Source: Malassezia japonica | Taxonomy: Eukaryota; Basidiomycota; Malasseziomycetes; Malasseziales; Malasseziaceae | Direction: 5' to 3' | DNA length: 64,000 nucleotides | NCBI RefSeq assembly: GCF_029542785.1 | Contig: NC_083374.1 | Span: 248,001-312,000, forward strand | Part shown: positions 30,386-40,439 of the stretch, one piece after another | How the letters are laid out: each line of letters begins with the position of its first letter | How positions within the stretch are numbered: the first letter of the stretch is position 1 | Translations under genes and position numbers: made by a program | Notes under the pieces: generated by a model | Told to the model about the DNA's origin: nothing | Seen by the model: the letters and a program-made list of their open reading frames with translations, nothing else | The model's database searches: none

Positions 30386-31164
30386 ATGGCAATTCGGTGC
30401 ACGTTTGACGGGTCGAACGAGGTCGGGGTGTATGCGTGCCTGACGGACACGTACTGCCTCGTCGCGGCCGATCCACCGAGCGACTTTCTCGAGGGGCTGC
30501 GTACGGGCCTCGGTGCTGCGTTTCCGATCGTACCATGCACGATTGCGGGCTCGCGCCACATCGGCGAGATGGCCGTTGGGAATGAACATGGCTTGCTAGT
30601 GCCTGAGAATGCGAGCAACGAAGAGGTCAAGCACTTGCAAACGTGCTTGCCAAGCCTATCTATAGCCAAAGTTGCTCTAGCCACACCTGGCCGTCATTAT
30701 GCATGCAATAGTACGTTTCTATTCTTACTCAGACTATGGCATGGCGGTGCGCCGAAATTCACCTGAATGGTTCTTTAGCGTCGCAGAAGCGGTACTACGA
30801 GTCGATAGGTACTCCTGCGCTCACTTCGGAAGAGAGTACGTCGTGGTTCTGACACAGTGACCCTTCCGACGTTGGCCGGTGTACGACATTCTCTGACTAC
30901 GGTGCACTGGTCTCTCCAGCGACATCGTTAGACACACAAGAAAAATTACGAGAACTCGCCGTCCGCCATGTCACGCCGGGCACGGCGAACAATGGCTCGC
31001 ATGAAGTCGGCGCGGCCGTGTTGGTGAACAAAGACGTGCTGTTCGTCGGTGCATGCACGACGGACGGCGAGATCGAGGTAATGTCTTCGGCATTTTGGTT
31101 CCAAGGCAATACCCCCCCACCTGACTTCACGCCCCCTCCCATTATAATTCACTGTGATGCATAG
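30386..31164 (+). CDS. diverged eIF6 paralogue
   Basis: Three exons: 30386-30710, 30733-30835 and 30858-31164, coding 244 residues; both introns are 22 nt. The protein aligns along its whole length with the TIF6 product 0.4 kb downstream: [70 protein letters not shown] and [23 protein letters not shown] each have a clear counterpart. Intron 1 is at the same position and phase as the TIF6 intron (after ACN), so the copy arose by duplication of an intron-bearing gene. It is much diverged, and the middle part (about residues 110-150) and last 20 residues are poorly conserved. An ATG at 30377 would add three residues. Its start is only 37 bp past the upstream stop. Intact, so either functional with a changed role or a young pseudogene. 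Confidence 0.75.
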
Positions 31165-31174
31165 CGGTATCCAT

Positions 31175-31489
31175 CTACGGCTGTTGCTGCTGCATGAGCC
31201 GAGCGCTGTGTGAGGCCTCTCCACGTACTTCTCCTCGCCGAAGCGGGCACCGACGCGCTCCGAGTGCTTGAGGAACTTCTGCGTGCAGTTGGCAATGCAC
31301 GCCTGCTCCTTGCTGGTCGGAGCCTTGCTCGTAAAGTCGTTCACGCAGTCGTCAAAGCAGCGCTCGACCAGGCCCGTGTACAGGCGCATAAAGTCCTTCA
31401 TCTGCTTCTGCTCGATGACGCGCTGCATCGCGAGCTGCTCGCTCGAAGAGAGTTGCGACACTGCGTCAGCTTCGCCACCTACAGTCCAT
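31175..31489 (-). CDS. TIM9: mitochondrial intermembrane-space chaperone Tim9
   Basis: Small Tim chaperone that, with Tim10, guides hydrophobic precursors across the intermembrane space to the TIM22 inner-membrane translocase. Exons 31489-31483 (7 nt), 31460-31229 and 31205-31175 give 89 residues; introns are 22 and 23 nt. Splicing yields [20 protein letters not shown], then [20 protein letters not shown] and [19 protein letters not shown]. Twin CX3C motifs are present (CFDDC and CIANC), as needed for the disulphide-stapled hairpin. Divergent from TIF6, 106 bp between start codons, and 10 bp from the end of the eIF6 paralogue. Confidence 0.95.
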
Positions 31490-31595
31490 CGTGGGTCGTT
31501 GCGACGATCTTCGCGCCCGGTGCTGACCTCAGCAGCTCGGCCGCAGTAAATTTCTTCTGGTGGCGCAACGCCACTTGCATCCAACCTCACTTTTA

Positions 31596-32357
31596 ATGGC
31601 GGTCCGCTGCCAGTTTGAGAACTCGTCCGAGGTGGGCGTCTTTGCCCGCCTCACCAACTCTTACTGCTTGGTCACGATCGGTGGCTCGACCAACTTTTAT
31701 TCTTCCTTTGAGACGGAGCTCGGTGACCTGATCCCCGTCGTGCACTGCTCGATTGCCGGCACGCGCCTTGTCGGCCGCCTGACGGTCGGCAACCGCCACG
31801 GCCTGCTCGTGCCGATGACGACTACAGACCAGGAGCTCCAGCACCTGCGGAATAGTCTGCCCGACTCGGTCGCGATCCAGCGTGTGGAAGAGCGGCTAAG
31901 CGCGCTCGGCAATGTGATTGCGTGTAATGGTACGTACATTCTTCCTAACCCAGATTATGTTGCGATTGTGCACCCCGACCTCGACCGCGAGACGGAGGAG
32001 ATTATTGCCGATGTGCTCAAGGTCGAAGTCTTCCGGCAAACGGTCGGCGACAATGTGCTCGTCGGCTCCTACGCGACGCTCTCTAACCAGGGCGCGCTCG
32101 TGCACCCCAAAACTTCGCTGCAGGACCAGGACGAACTTTCGTCGCTGCTCCAGGTCCCGCTGGTCGCCGGAACCGTGAACCGCGGTTCGGACCTGATCGG
32201 GGCGGGGCTGCTCGTCAACGACTGGGCCGCTTTTGTCGGGATGGATACCACGGCTACCGAGATCTCTGTGATCGAGTCCACCTTCCGGTTGCAAGGCCAG
32301 GAGGCGGGCGCGGTGGTCAACGAGCTGCGTGATGCTTTGGTCGATTCGTACGCGTAA
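31596..32357 (+). CDS. TIF6: eukaryotic initiation factor 6
   Basis: Binds the 60S subunit, needed for its maturation, and blocks early joining to 40S until removed in the cytosol. Exons 31596-31929 and 31954-32357 give 245 residues, the length found from yeast to human. The 24-nt intron (31930-31953, GTACGT...CCTAACCCAG) has no stop and keeps frame, so it is easy to miss; removing it restores the invariant [20 protein letters not shown]. Other family blocks: [36 protein letters not shown] and [10 protein letters not shown]. Ends 5 bp before the SEC7 stop on the other strand. Confidence 0.97.
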   Translation: MAVRCQFENSSEVGVFARLTNSYCLVTIGGSTNFYSSFETELGDLIPVVHCSIAGTRLVGRLTVGNRHGLLVPMTTTDQELQHLRNSLPDSVAIQRVEERLSALGNVIACNGTYILPNPDYVAIVHPDLDRETEEIIADVLKVEVFRQTVGDNVLVGSYATLSNQGALVHPKTSLQDQDELSSLLQVPLVAGTVNRGSDLIGAGLLVNDWAAFVGMDTTATEISVIESTFRLQGQEAGAVVNELRDALVDSYA

Positions 32358-32362
32358 ATAGA

Positions 32363-35300
32363 CTATGGCAAGCGCGCCGCGGGCGATCCCGTCTCTTCCA
32401 CCTCGCTGCGCAGCGCACGAGGCAGAATATCCACCGAGGCGTTGCCCGCCTCTTGGTACAGCTCGCCTTTGAGGCTCGCCGTAGAGGGCGTCGCGCGCAG
32501 CAGCTGCGCATGCGCCTCGTCGCGCTTGCGCTGCCGCTCGGTCGCCGCCGAGAGGTCCACAAGGCGATGGGCCAGGCCGACGGCCGTCAGGTAGCGCCGC
32601 AGCGGCACGGCCAGCGCAGGCGCGAGGCCGACCTTGTCGAGGAGCTCGACGGCAAGCAGGTAAAAGGTGCGCGTGCATTGCTCCTGCGTCGCCTCGGCGT
32701 TTGGCATGTCGTACAGTGCCGCGAGACCGTCCACGACCTGGGCCACGACCGGCGTCCAGGCGGCAATGTTGCGCGCCTGCGTCTCGTTGTCCAGGGGGAG
32801 ATAGACACTGATGATCTCCTCGGCCAGCGGCAGGAAACGCTCGCTGACTTGCTGGTGCGCGTCGTGGCGGCCGGCATCGCTCTGCATCTGCAGATAGACG
32901 TGCACAAGGGTCGAGGCAGACGTGCTCTCCTGCTTGAGCAGATTCGGCAACTGCTTCATAAAGCCGACCTTCCACAGGGCGGTGCGCAGCGCGCGGTCCG
33001 CATTGAAGCGGCGCGAGAAGCGGTACGAGTCCTCGAGCGCCTGCGTCAGGCGCAGGAGCTGCTCGGCGGGAATCGCGGCGTAGACCGTCGTCTCTTGCAG
33101 CAGCGCATTCGTCGTCTCGATCAGCAGCAGCTGCAAGACACACTTGACGATGATCTGCTTAAAGGCGTGCCGCCGCTCCGTGCCGCCCATCGCGGGGTCC
33201 GGTGAGGAGAGCATCGGGTCAAAGACTTGCGCGGCGGTCGTCGCACGGAACAGACGCAGGAACGCGTCCGTCACGAGCTGCCAGAGCCCGTCGTCGAGGC
33301 GGTCGACGTTCTGCACGATGAGCTCGCGCAGGCACGTCGTGCCGATCCGCGCCAGCGTGTCGTTCTCCTGGCAGATGCACGCACAGAGCAGCTCGAGCAG
33401 GCCGGCGAGGCGGCGCTGCAGCGTGTCAAAGTAGTACGTCCACAGCTCGACGAGGTGCCGCAGCGCCTGGATCATGGTCGTCGAGAGCCACACGCTCATA
33501 TCCTCCTGCGACGAGAAACGCGTCACGTCCGAGCGGTTGCGCAGCACGTTGAATATGGGGAAGAGCACGTCCTGGCACACCGTGTCCCAGAACGTGGGCG
33601 TAAACTCTGCACCGTGCTCCTTGAGCAGGCCAAAGAGCGCATCGAGCGCGACACGGCGCACCTCGAGGTCGTCGCCGGTCATTAGGATGTCGTACAGCGC
33701 AAAGAGCACAGGGAGCCACAGATCCGACGGGGGAACGGCGGCGGCAGAGGCCGTCGACGCGTCCGCGTCTTGCACCGACGCACTGCGCTCGAGCATCGCA
33801 GGGACCATCGTGCGGAGCAGGTCGGTGGCCGGCAGCGAGATCTTTTGGCTGCCGACCTTGCCAAAGTGCGCCATGCACACACACACGTCGCCGAACGAGC
33901 TGTTCGCGAGGATGGCTTCGAAGCGCTCGCTGTGTACGCGCTTCACGAGCTCGAAGGCGTACACCGCGACGCGCTCCGGCGCGCCGGCCGCAACGCCAAA
34001 CACGCCAAACATCGTCGCCCAACCCGAGCGGATGTGGTCTGAGCGGCTCTGGATCATCTGCTCAAGGCACTGCAGCACCATCTCCTTCGCCCCGAGGTCG
34101 GGGTTGCGGCGCATGGCGTACTCAAACGGCTTCAAAAAGTCTTTTTGGAACTTGAAGTGGTGCAGCTCGTCTTTCTCGAGGAACTTCATCGCGAGTTGGC
34201 GCAACGAGTCCAGGCCAAACGCGCTCACCGCGGGGTTGGGGTGGCAGCACACCTGGTTAAAGTGCTCGCCGAGGATCTGCCACAGGCGCGACCACTCCAT
34301 ACGGATACGCGACATGTTATAGTAGCTGATCTCGACCAGCTTCTGCAGCGAAAAGAGGCGGGGGTTGTCCGACATGCCCGACGACTGGATCTCTTCCCAG
34401 CTCAGGTCGCACAGCGACTGCACAAAGTCGACAATCGCCTCACCGCTCAGATTCGGCGTCGAGGAGAACACGCGGTCCGCCGCGACGGTGATCTCGGACG
34501 AGGCGCCCGCCTGCACCACCTCGTTGGTCGGCAGGTGGACGCTGCCCCGCGGCGCGTTGCCGGCCCCACTGTGGCGCCGTCCGAGCTCGGGGAGCATGCG
34601 CTGGTCGACGCCGCCGCTGATCAACTGGAAGCGCTCGAGCTGGCTCACACAGGTAAGCACCTCGCGCCAGGAGCCACGCAGGTAGTTGCCCTCGGTGTGC
34701 GCAATGCCGAGCAGGGCCTTGATCGTCTCGACATTCTTGCCGCGCATCTCGCCAAAGTTGTTCAGGAAGGTGAATTTGGCGAGCGTCGTCACAAACGCGT
34801 TCCGCTCGAGTTCCAGGCCAAAGAAGCACACGATCTTGATCGCGTCGCGGAATCCGCCGAGCACCTGGCGGATCGTGTCGGGATCCGTGCTGTCCTGGAG
34901 CGGCGTGCTGATGCCGGCAAGGAAGGACATCCACGCCACCTCAAACATCGGCTTGACGTGCTCCATGTGCGACGCCGAGAAGAACTGGTCGGCCATCGCG
35001 CGCTGCTGCGAGCCTGCACGACGCTGGGCCGTAAGCATCGTGCGGAAGAGCACCTCGGTGCGGTTCGCCATGCCCTCGGACTGCAGCACGTACTGCTCGT
35101 GCTGCAAGTCGCGGCCGACGGTCGCGATCGCCGTCGCAAAGCCGGTGCCTTGGGGCACATTCGGCGCAGGCGGCGCCTCGTCCTTCATCTTGATCTCGTG
35201 CTTCTGGATCTCTTCATAGATCGAGCGCAAAAAGTCTTCCGGCAGGTTCGCGCCGTCGTCAATCCCCGCATTGTTCTTGATAAAGTCGGCTAGCGTCATG

Positions 35301-38300
35301 CGGTGCTTCACCTGGGGGTTGTGTGCGTCGGTGTTGAGCATGATGACCGAGTACGCGAGGATGTACGCGGTGTCGGCATTCGCAAACGCGCCCTTGTTGC
35401 CCGCAATGTACCGCTCCGCAAACTTGAGCATGTAGCGATCGATCTTTTGCGCCTCGCCTGGCAGACGGAAGGCCTGCAGGAAGCGACGCAGTGCCGTGGT
35501 AAACGGCAGCTGGTCAAAGTTCATCAGGTCGACAAACGCGTGCATGATTGCAATGTTCTCCGGCTCGCCCTCGCCGAGGTACTCGCCGATGTTCGCCTTG
35601 CTCAGCCCGTCGGCGTAAAAGAGGAAGCGCGCAATCGCCTGGGGGTCGCGGCTGCGGATGAAGCCGTGCTCGATCAAACGGTCGATGCCGCGCTTCGGCT
35701 TGTAGTTAAACGTGCGGATCGCCTCGAGGAGCGTCGTCTTGCGCTGCTTGGCATTCTCAAAGCGGCCGGGATCGTCGTCCTGCGCGGCAAGCGCCTCGAC
35801 CTCTTCGTCGTGCTCGACCTTGATGTCGTCGCTCTGCGTGCCCTCTTCTTCAAAGCTGCGGCCGGACCACTCGACAAGCGAGTGCAGCACGCTGCACAGG
35901 CACTCGAGGCTCTGGCGCTTGAGGCGCAGCTCGAGCGGTATGCCACTCGTTTCCGCGTCGATCGCCTCGTCCTTCGGCACCGCACCCGTGGACGGCATGC
36001 GGTGGAGCGGCGTGGCGCTGCGCGCCTCTGCAACAGGGTCCGCGGTGTTCCCCGAGACGGCCGTCGACGGGGTCTGTGCGAGGCGCGAGATGACATTCAT
36101 CAGGCGCTCGTACACGTTTTCCAGCGCGCTGCGGTCGCAGTCGTAGTTGAGATAGATCTCGACCAGCGCCTGGGGATCGCGGCACAGCCGGTTCACCACG
36201 CCGAGCAGCACCGACTTTTGCGCGGCGGTGCTGCTGCGCATCTCGAGGATCGGCAAAAAGATCTCGTTAAAGAGCACCTCGATCTCCTTCTTGACCTTGG
36301 TGCGCATTCCGTGGAGCAGGAGCCAAAAGATCTCGCACGAGATCTCAAACACCTGGATGACGCTGCTGACCGCGTTCCGGCTCAGGCTCAGGCACAGGTA
36401 CTGCTTGGCGGCCTGCACAAACGACGACTGCTCGCCGCTGCTCGACGAGAGGATCTGCACGCTGGCGTCGGTGAAGACGTCCATGTGCATCTGCAGGATA
36501 TTGTGGATCATGTGCAGCGACAGGAGCTTTGACCGCATCGACTGCGAGCGCATGTCGCGCTCGCTTTCGGTGCCGAGCGTTTTCATGCTCAACTTGCACA
36601 GCGCACGCAGCACGAGGAAGGCATCCTTGACGAGCAGGTCCGGCGCATCCATCGCGGCAGGCGCGATAACCACGTCGTCGCGCTCCGTGCCTTCGAACGA
36701 GTTGCGGCTCTCCATCTCTTGCAGCGTGACGCGCTCGCCGCTCTCCTTCTCCTCTTCCGGTGCAGCCGCCTTGCCTTTGCGGGGCACGCGGCTAAAGACA
36801 TACGAGATCATCTGGGACAGACTGCCTTGGGCGATCGCCTGCGTCGCGGGCGTGCGCGAGACCAAAAAGACATTGTACACGGTGCGCACGGCACGCAGCA
36901 GGCTCGACTGGTGCACGCGGATGCTCGTCGACAGGACACAGGCAAGCAGGGCCTTGACAATCTGCACAGACACACGCTCGTCGAGCTGGTCTTCGAAGCA
37001 GTCGCACACGGTGTCCACGACGAGGTCCGCCAGCGGCGGCTCCTCGGTCGTCGAGCCTTCGTCCTCGGCAAAGAACGCATAGCTGACGAGCTTCGCGATG
37101 CAGTCGAGACTCGTCGTCTGCAGCGCAATGGTGTGCGTCTTGCACGCAAGCCGCAGCGGCTCAAACACGACACGGGGATCGAGGATCGACGGCTCACTGG
37201 CCTCGGGCGCCGCCGCACGGCGCACCATGTCGAGCGCGGTCGTGGCGCTCTCTTTGAGGTCCTTGGATCGCTTTGCCTCTTTGGAGTTGGCGATCGTCTC
37301 TAGCGCCGAGACGACAAAGACGGCACTGCCACGCGAAAGGCTGCTCGCACTCGACGCGCTGTGGATCGGCGAGCGTGCGGGAGAGGGATCGCTGTCTGGC
37401 ACGGGGAGGACCGACGCGGTGTGCACGCTCGGGCGCATGCGGTTGCCCGAAACGGGCTCGGCGCCGTTGGGGACGTCGACAGGCGCCGTGCTCTGCTCGT
37501 GCAGAGGTGCGTCGGCACGCTCGGCAGGCGCATCGGTAGGCTCGGCAGGCGCGTCGGTGCGCTCGGCAGGCTCATCGGTCGGCTCGGTAGGTGCGTCGGC
37601 ACGCTCGGTAGGCGCATCGGTCGGCTCGGTAGGCGCGTCGGAGCGCTCGGCAGGCTCATCGGTCGGCGCAGCAGGCTCGGCAGGGTCGTTGCTGTCGACC
37701 GGCGCATCCGCAGGCTCGGTCGCGGACGGCTCGACAGTCTTGCTGTCCTCCGCCGGCGCATCTTGGTGCACAGCCGCGGGGTATTCAGACGTGGGCGCAT
37801 CGTCGCCCTCGGGCACATCCTTTGCGGTGTCGTGCTCCTCGTTTGCGAGCTTCTCTGCATCCTCCTCTTCCTGCTCTGGCGTCACGGACGGGTAAAGCGA
37901 CGACGGCGCAGGATGCTCCGTCGCCTCCGGGTGCACGTCCAGCATAGGCGTGTGCGATTCGTGCACCGGCAGCGTCCCGCCGAGTTCCTGTGCAGGCTGC
38001 GCTTCGAGCTCGCGCACGTCCCTGGCCTGCTCCTGGCGGCTGGCGTCCGGCTCTGCCGTGAGGCCGAGCTCGGTGGCCTGGGCGACCGATGTCGCTTCCG
38101 CCTCGACCTGTGCCTCGGCGGCGGCGGCGGTCGGCGCGTCGCCCGGCGCGGCCGCTTTGGGTGTTTGTTGGGCCGCGTCGTGCTCGTGCGGCGCGCCTTG
38201 CTCCTCGGGCGCGCTCGGTTCGGACTTGGGCGCAGCATCGCTCTGCAGAGGCGCCTCTTTCGCGGTGTCCGCATGTGCGTGTGTGTCGTCCGCCGACGCG

Positions 38301-38608
38301 TGCGCCATTTCTGCCGCGAGCTTCTCGGCGTCCCTTTCCTCCTCGTCGGCAGATACCATCGGGTACGGCGCTTCTTTGGGCGCCTCAGTCGGCTCGGTCA
38401 GCTCCTGAAGCAACGAATGGCTCGGCTCGCCGTGTGCGGCAGGCGCGGCGCTCTGGTCGCCAAAATCAATCAGCTCAGCGCCGGGAAGCGCCTCGCGACG
38501 CGTGTTGTTTTCCGTGGATGCGCCGCGGTCGCTGCTAGCCGCATGCGCATCCACAGGCTCAGACCCTGGATGCGCGTTCGACGCGTGCTGCTCGTCTTCT
38601 GCAGCCAT
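32363..38608 (-). CDS. SEC7: Arf guanine nucleotide exchange factor Sec7 (large GEF)
   Basis: Activates Arf at the trans-Golgi for vesicle formation. Single exon, 2081 residues, start MAAEDEQHASNAHPG. The first 470 residues are disordered and rich in Glu/Pro/Ala, with a tandem run of PTDAPTERADAP-type units (nt 37510-37690). DCB and HUS helical regions follow (about 480-950, including KRSKDLKESATTALDMVRR and the HUS-type LNYDCDRSALENVYERLMN). The catalytic Sec7 domain spans about residues 965-1150 (RGIDRLIEHGF ... LRRFLQAFRLPGEAQKIDRY), with the catalytic glutamate in FRLPGEAQ (about residue 1050). HDS repeats make up the rest (YNMSRIRMEWSRLWQILGEH). Divergent from RRP8, 108 bp apart. The open frame upstream of this ATG overlaps RRP8 and is not coding. 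Confidence 0.96.
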   Translation of the reverse strand: MAAEDEQHASNAHPGSEPVDAHAASSDRGASTENNTRREALPGAELIDFGDQSAAPAAHGEPSHSLLQELTEPTEAPKEAPYPMVSADEEERDAEKLAAEMAHASADDTHAHADTAKEAPLQSDAAPKSEPSAPEEQGAPHEHDAAQQTPKAAAPGDAPTAAAAEAQVEAEATSVAQATELGLTAEPDASRQEQARDVRELEAQPAQELGGTLPVHESHTPMLDVHPEATEHPAPSSLYPSVTPEQEEEDAEKLANEEHDTAKDVPEGDDAPTSEYPAAVHQDAPAEDSKTVEPSATEPADAPVDSNDPAEPAAPTDEPAERSDAPTEPTDAPTERADAPTEPTDEPAERTDAPAEPTDAPAERADAPLHEQSTAPVDVPNGAEPVSGNRMRPSVHTASVLPVPDSDPSPARSPIHSASSASSLSRGSAVFVVSALETIANSKEAKRSKDLKESATTALDMVRRAAAPEASEPSILDPRVVFEPLRLACKTHTIALQTTSLDCIAKLVSYAFFAEDEGSTTEEPPLADLVVDTVCDCFEDQLDERVSVQIVKALLACVLSTSIRVHQSSLLRAVRTVYNVFLVSRTPATQAIAQGSLSQMISYVFSRVPRKGKAAAPEEEKESGERVTLQEMESRNSFEGTERDDVVIAPAAMDAPDLLVKDAFLVLRALCKLSMKTLGTESERDMRSQSMRSKLLSLHMIHNILQMHMDVFTDASVQILSSSSGEQSSFVQAAKQYLCLSLSRNAVSSVIQVFEISCEIFWLLLHGMRTKVKKEIEVLFNEIFLPILEMRSSTAAQKSVLLGVVNRLCRDPQALVEIYLNYDCDRSALENVYERLMNVISRLAQTPSTAVSGNTADPVAEARSATPLHRMPSTGAVPKDEAIDAETSGIPLELRLKRQSLECLCSVLHSLVEWSGRSFEEEGTQSDDIKVEHDEEVEALAAQDDDPGRFENAKQRKTTLLEAIRTFNYKPKRGIDRLIEHGFIRSRDPQAIARFLFYADGLSKANIGEYLGEGEPENIAIMHAFVDLMNFDQLPFTTALRRFLQAFRLPGEAQKIDRYMLKFAERYIAGNKGAFANADTAYILAYSVIMLNTDAHNPQVKHRMTLADFIKNNAGIDDGANLPEDFLRSIYEEIQKHEIKMKDEAPPAPNVPQGTGFATAIATVGRDLQHEQYVLQSEGMANRTEVLFRTMLTAQRRAGSQQRAMADQFFSASHMEHVKPMFEVAWMSFLAGISTPLQDSTDPDTIRQVLGGFRDAIKIVCFFGLELERNAFVTTLAKFTFLNNFGEMRGKNVETIKALLGIAHTEGNYLRGSWREVLTCVSQLERFQLISGGVDQRMLPELGRRHSGAGNAPRGSVHLPTNEVVQAGASSEITVAADRVFSSTPNLSGEAIVDFVQSLCDLSWEEIQSSGMSDNPRLFSLQKLVEISYYNMSRIRMEWSRLWQILGEHFNQVCCHPNPAVSAFGLDSLRQLAMKFLEKDELHHFKFQKDFLKPFEYAMRRNPDLGAKEMVLQCLEQMIQSRSDHIRSGWATMFGVFGVAAGAPERVAVYAFELVKRVHSERFEAILANSSFGDVCVCMAHFGKVGSQKISLPATDLLRTMVPAMLERSASVQDADASTASAAAVPPSDLWLPVLFALYDILMTGDDLEVRRVALDALFGLLKEHGAEFTPTFWDTVCQDVLFPIFNVLRNRSDVTRFSSQEDMSVWLSTTMIQALRHLVELWTYYFDTLQRRLAGLLELLCACICQENDTLARIGTTCLRELIVQNVDRLDDGLWQLVTDAFLRLFRATTAAQVFDPMLSSPDPAMGGTERRHAFKQIIVKCVLQLLLIETTNALLQETTVYAAIPAEQLLRLTQALEDSYRFSRRFNADRALRTALWKVGFMKQLPNLLKQESTSASTLVHVYLQMQSDAGRHDAHQQVSERFLPLAEEIISVYLPLDNETQARNIAAWTPVVAQVVDGLAALYDMPNAEATQEQCTRTFYLLAVELLDKVGLAPALAVPLRRYLTAVGLAHRLVDLSAATERQRKRDEAHAQLLRATPSTASLKGELYQEAGNASVDILPRALRSEVEETGSPAARLP

Positions 38609-38716
38609 CGTACGCACTCTCGCGCGGAGATCCACACAAGGTCGCAGATGGAGACTTCGCCAGCGCGGCGACCGACACCCGAGTTTGCTTACTAAACCAC
38701 CGCCACTTTTTTTGGG

Positions 38717-40282
38717 ATGGGCGACGTGGACTTGGGCGCGCTGCAGCAGCAGCTGCAGCAGCAGCGCTCGACGCTGGCGGACGACATTATGGCGCGTCTG
38801 CCGCAACAAAAGATGTCTACGAATACCACGCGCGCCGAGCCCGCACGCCGCTCGGCGACGCTCGGCGTAGGTGCCAAGTCGGAGAAGACGTCGTACTCGG
38901 CTGCTGACCAGAAGCTGCGTGCGCAGCTCGGCGGCAAAGGCAAGAAGCGCGCGCACGAGGCGGTGCGCGAAGAGGCGGGTGACGAGGAGGACGATGCCGG
39001 CAAGGCGGCGGCGGTGAGCAAGGCCGCGCCGCGCCGGCGTGCGGATCCGTTTGCGGCTGCCGAGGCGAAGCACAAGGCGGCGAAGGCGACGCTACCTCCC
39101 GAAGTCGAGGGGATGAGCAAGAACCAGCGGAAGAAGTGGAATAAGAAACAGCGTCTCGAGGCGGAGAAGAGCGAAGGGGATGAAGGGAGTAATGGAAAGG
39201 CAGAAGCGAGCAAGGAAGTGAGCAAAGAGGTGACCAAGGAGGCGAGCAAAGGGGCGAGCAAAGAGACACCTGTGCCAGCCAAGGCTCCGACGCCGTCCAA
39301 GGTGTCTGCGACATCTGCACCGGCTCCTGCTGCCCCTGCTGCCCCTTCTATCCCTGCTGCCCCTTCTACCCCTTCTACTCCATCCGACGCATCCGCCCCC
39401 TTGACGGCCCTCCAATCGTCGATGCTCACGAGCCTCAAAGGCGCTCGCTTCCGCTCGATCAACGAGCGCCTCTATACCAATGAATCGCGCGAGGCTCGCT
39501 CCTTTATGCTTGCCGAGCCGCACCTCTTTGACGAGTACCACGACGGATTCCGGCAACAAGTACGCAAGTGGCCGACGAACCCCGTCGACCGCCTCGCCGA
39601 CCTGCTCCTCGGCGAGATGAAGAAAAAAGGGCCGGCGCACACGATGCGTGCCGCGCAGCTGCCCGGCGCGCTGATCGTCGACTGCGGTGCCGGCGAGGCG
39701 GGTCTTGCGCAGAAGCTTGCGCCATCCGGCAAGCACATTCTCTCGTACGACCTCCTGGATACGCCGGACGGCTGGGTGCGCGGAGTGGACGCTGCGCAGA
39801 TCGGCGCGCTCCCCCTCCCCGGTGTCGCCGCGCCGCTTGGCCTGCTCTGGGCGCCGCCCCCCGCGGTGCAGCCTGCGATGGCCGACGTGTGTGTCTTTTG
39901 CCTGAGTCTTATGGGCACCAACTGGGTCGAGATGATCGCCGAGGCGTGGCGCATCCTGCGTGTCGATGGCGAGCTGCTTGTTGCCGAAGTCGCGAGCCGT
40001 CTTGGATCTACCGGATCTACCGATGCGTTTGTCGCGCTGATTAGTGCGCTCGGATTCCGCCTGGACTGGGCCGACACGAGCAACACGCACTTTGTCCTGG
40101 TCAAGTTTACGAAAGAGGCGACGCAGCGCACGCCCGCCCCCCCCGGCGCGCTCGACGCGTCCGCATCCCCCGCCGCCATCCGGTCAGCGGTCGGAACTAG
40201 CGCGCAGGCCGCCGAGGCGCAGCAGATGCTGATTGCCCAAGGCGCGTCTGTGCTCAAGCCTTGTTTGTACAAGCGCCGATAG
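38717..40282 (+). CDS. RRP8: 25S rRNA (adenine-N1) methyltransferase Rrp8
   Basis: Nucleolar enzyme that methylates an adenine of 25S rRNA with S-adenosylmethionine. Single exon, 521 residues. The N-terminal 240 residues are a basic/acidic disordered extension with KNQRKKWNKKQRLE and repeated KEVSKEVTKEASK. The methyltransferase domain starts near LKGARFRSINERLYT and contains motif I VDCGAGEAG (about residue 321), MADVCVFCLSLMGTNW and EAWRILRVDGELLVAEV, all typical of Rrp8. The last 45 residues (after FVLVKF) are a low-complexity tail with a basic end KPCLYKRR. The ATG at 38717 is the first in the frame after the divergent SEC7 promoter. Confidence 0.94.
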   Translation: MGDVDLGALQQQLQQQRSTLADDIMARLPQQKMSTNTTRAEPARRSATLGVGAKSEKTSYSAADQKLRAQLGGKGKKRAHEAVREEAGDEEDDAGKAAAVSKAAPRRRADPFAAAEAKHKAAKATLPPEVEGMSKNQRKKWNKKQRLEAEKSEGDEGSNGKAEASKEVSKEVTKEASKGASKETPVPAKAPTPSKVSATSAPAPAAPAAPSIPAAPSTPSTPSDASAPLTALQSSMLTSLKGARFRSINERLYTNESREARSFMLAEPHLFDEYHDGFRQQVRKWPTNPVDRLADLLLGEMKKKGPAHTMRAAQLPGALIVDCGAGEAGLAQKLAPSGKHILSYDLLDTPDGWVRGVDAAQIGALPLPGVAAPLGLLWAPPPAVQPAMADVCVFCLSLMGTNWVEMIAEAWRILRVDGELLVAEVASRLGSTGSTDAFVALISALGFRLDWADTSNTHFVLVKFTKEATQRTPAPPGALDASASPAAIRSAVGTSAQAAEAQQMLIAQGASVLKPCLYKRR

Positions 40283-40439
40283 TCTGTGCGCGCCAGCGAT
40301 GTAGCCCAACCGACGTGACCTGACTAATTTCACGTGACCACCCCGGAATCCCGGCGCGCGGCCGGCGTCGCGCGGAAAATGGGCGCGAGGGGCTGTTGCT
40401 GCTTGCAGAGTCGTTCCACGAGCGAGAGTGGAACGGTTG

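Noticed and set aside
30386..31164. Reading the eIF6-like locus as a plain pseudogene
   Set aside because: Unspliced it looks broken, but two 22-nt introns of the standard local type restore a full-length frame. Decay is still possible and is raised as a finding.
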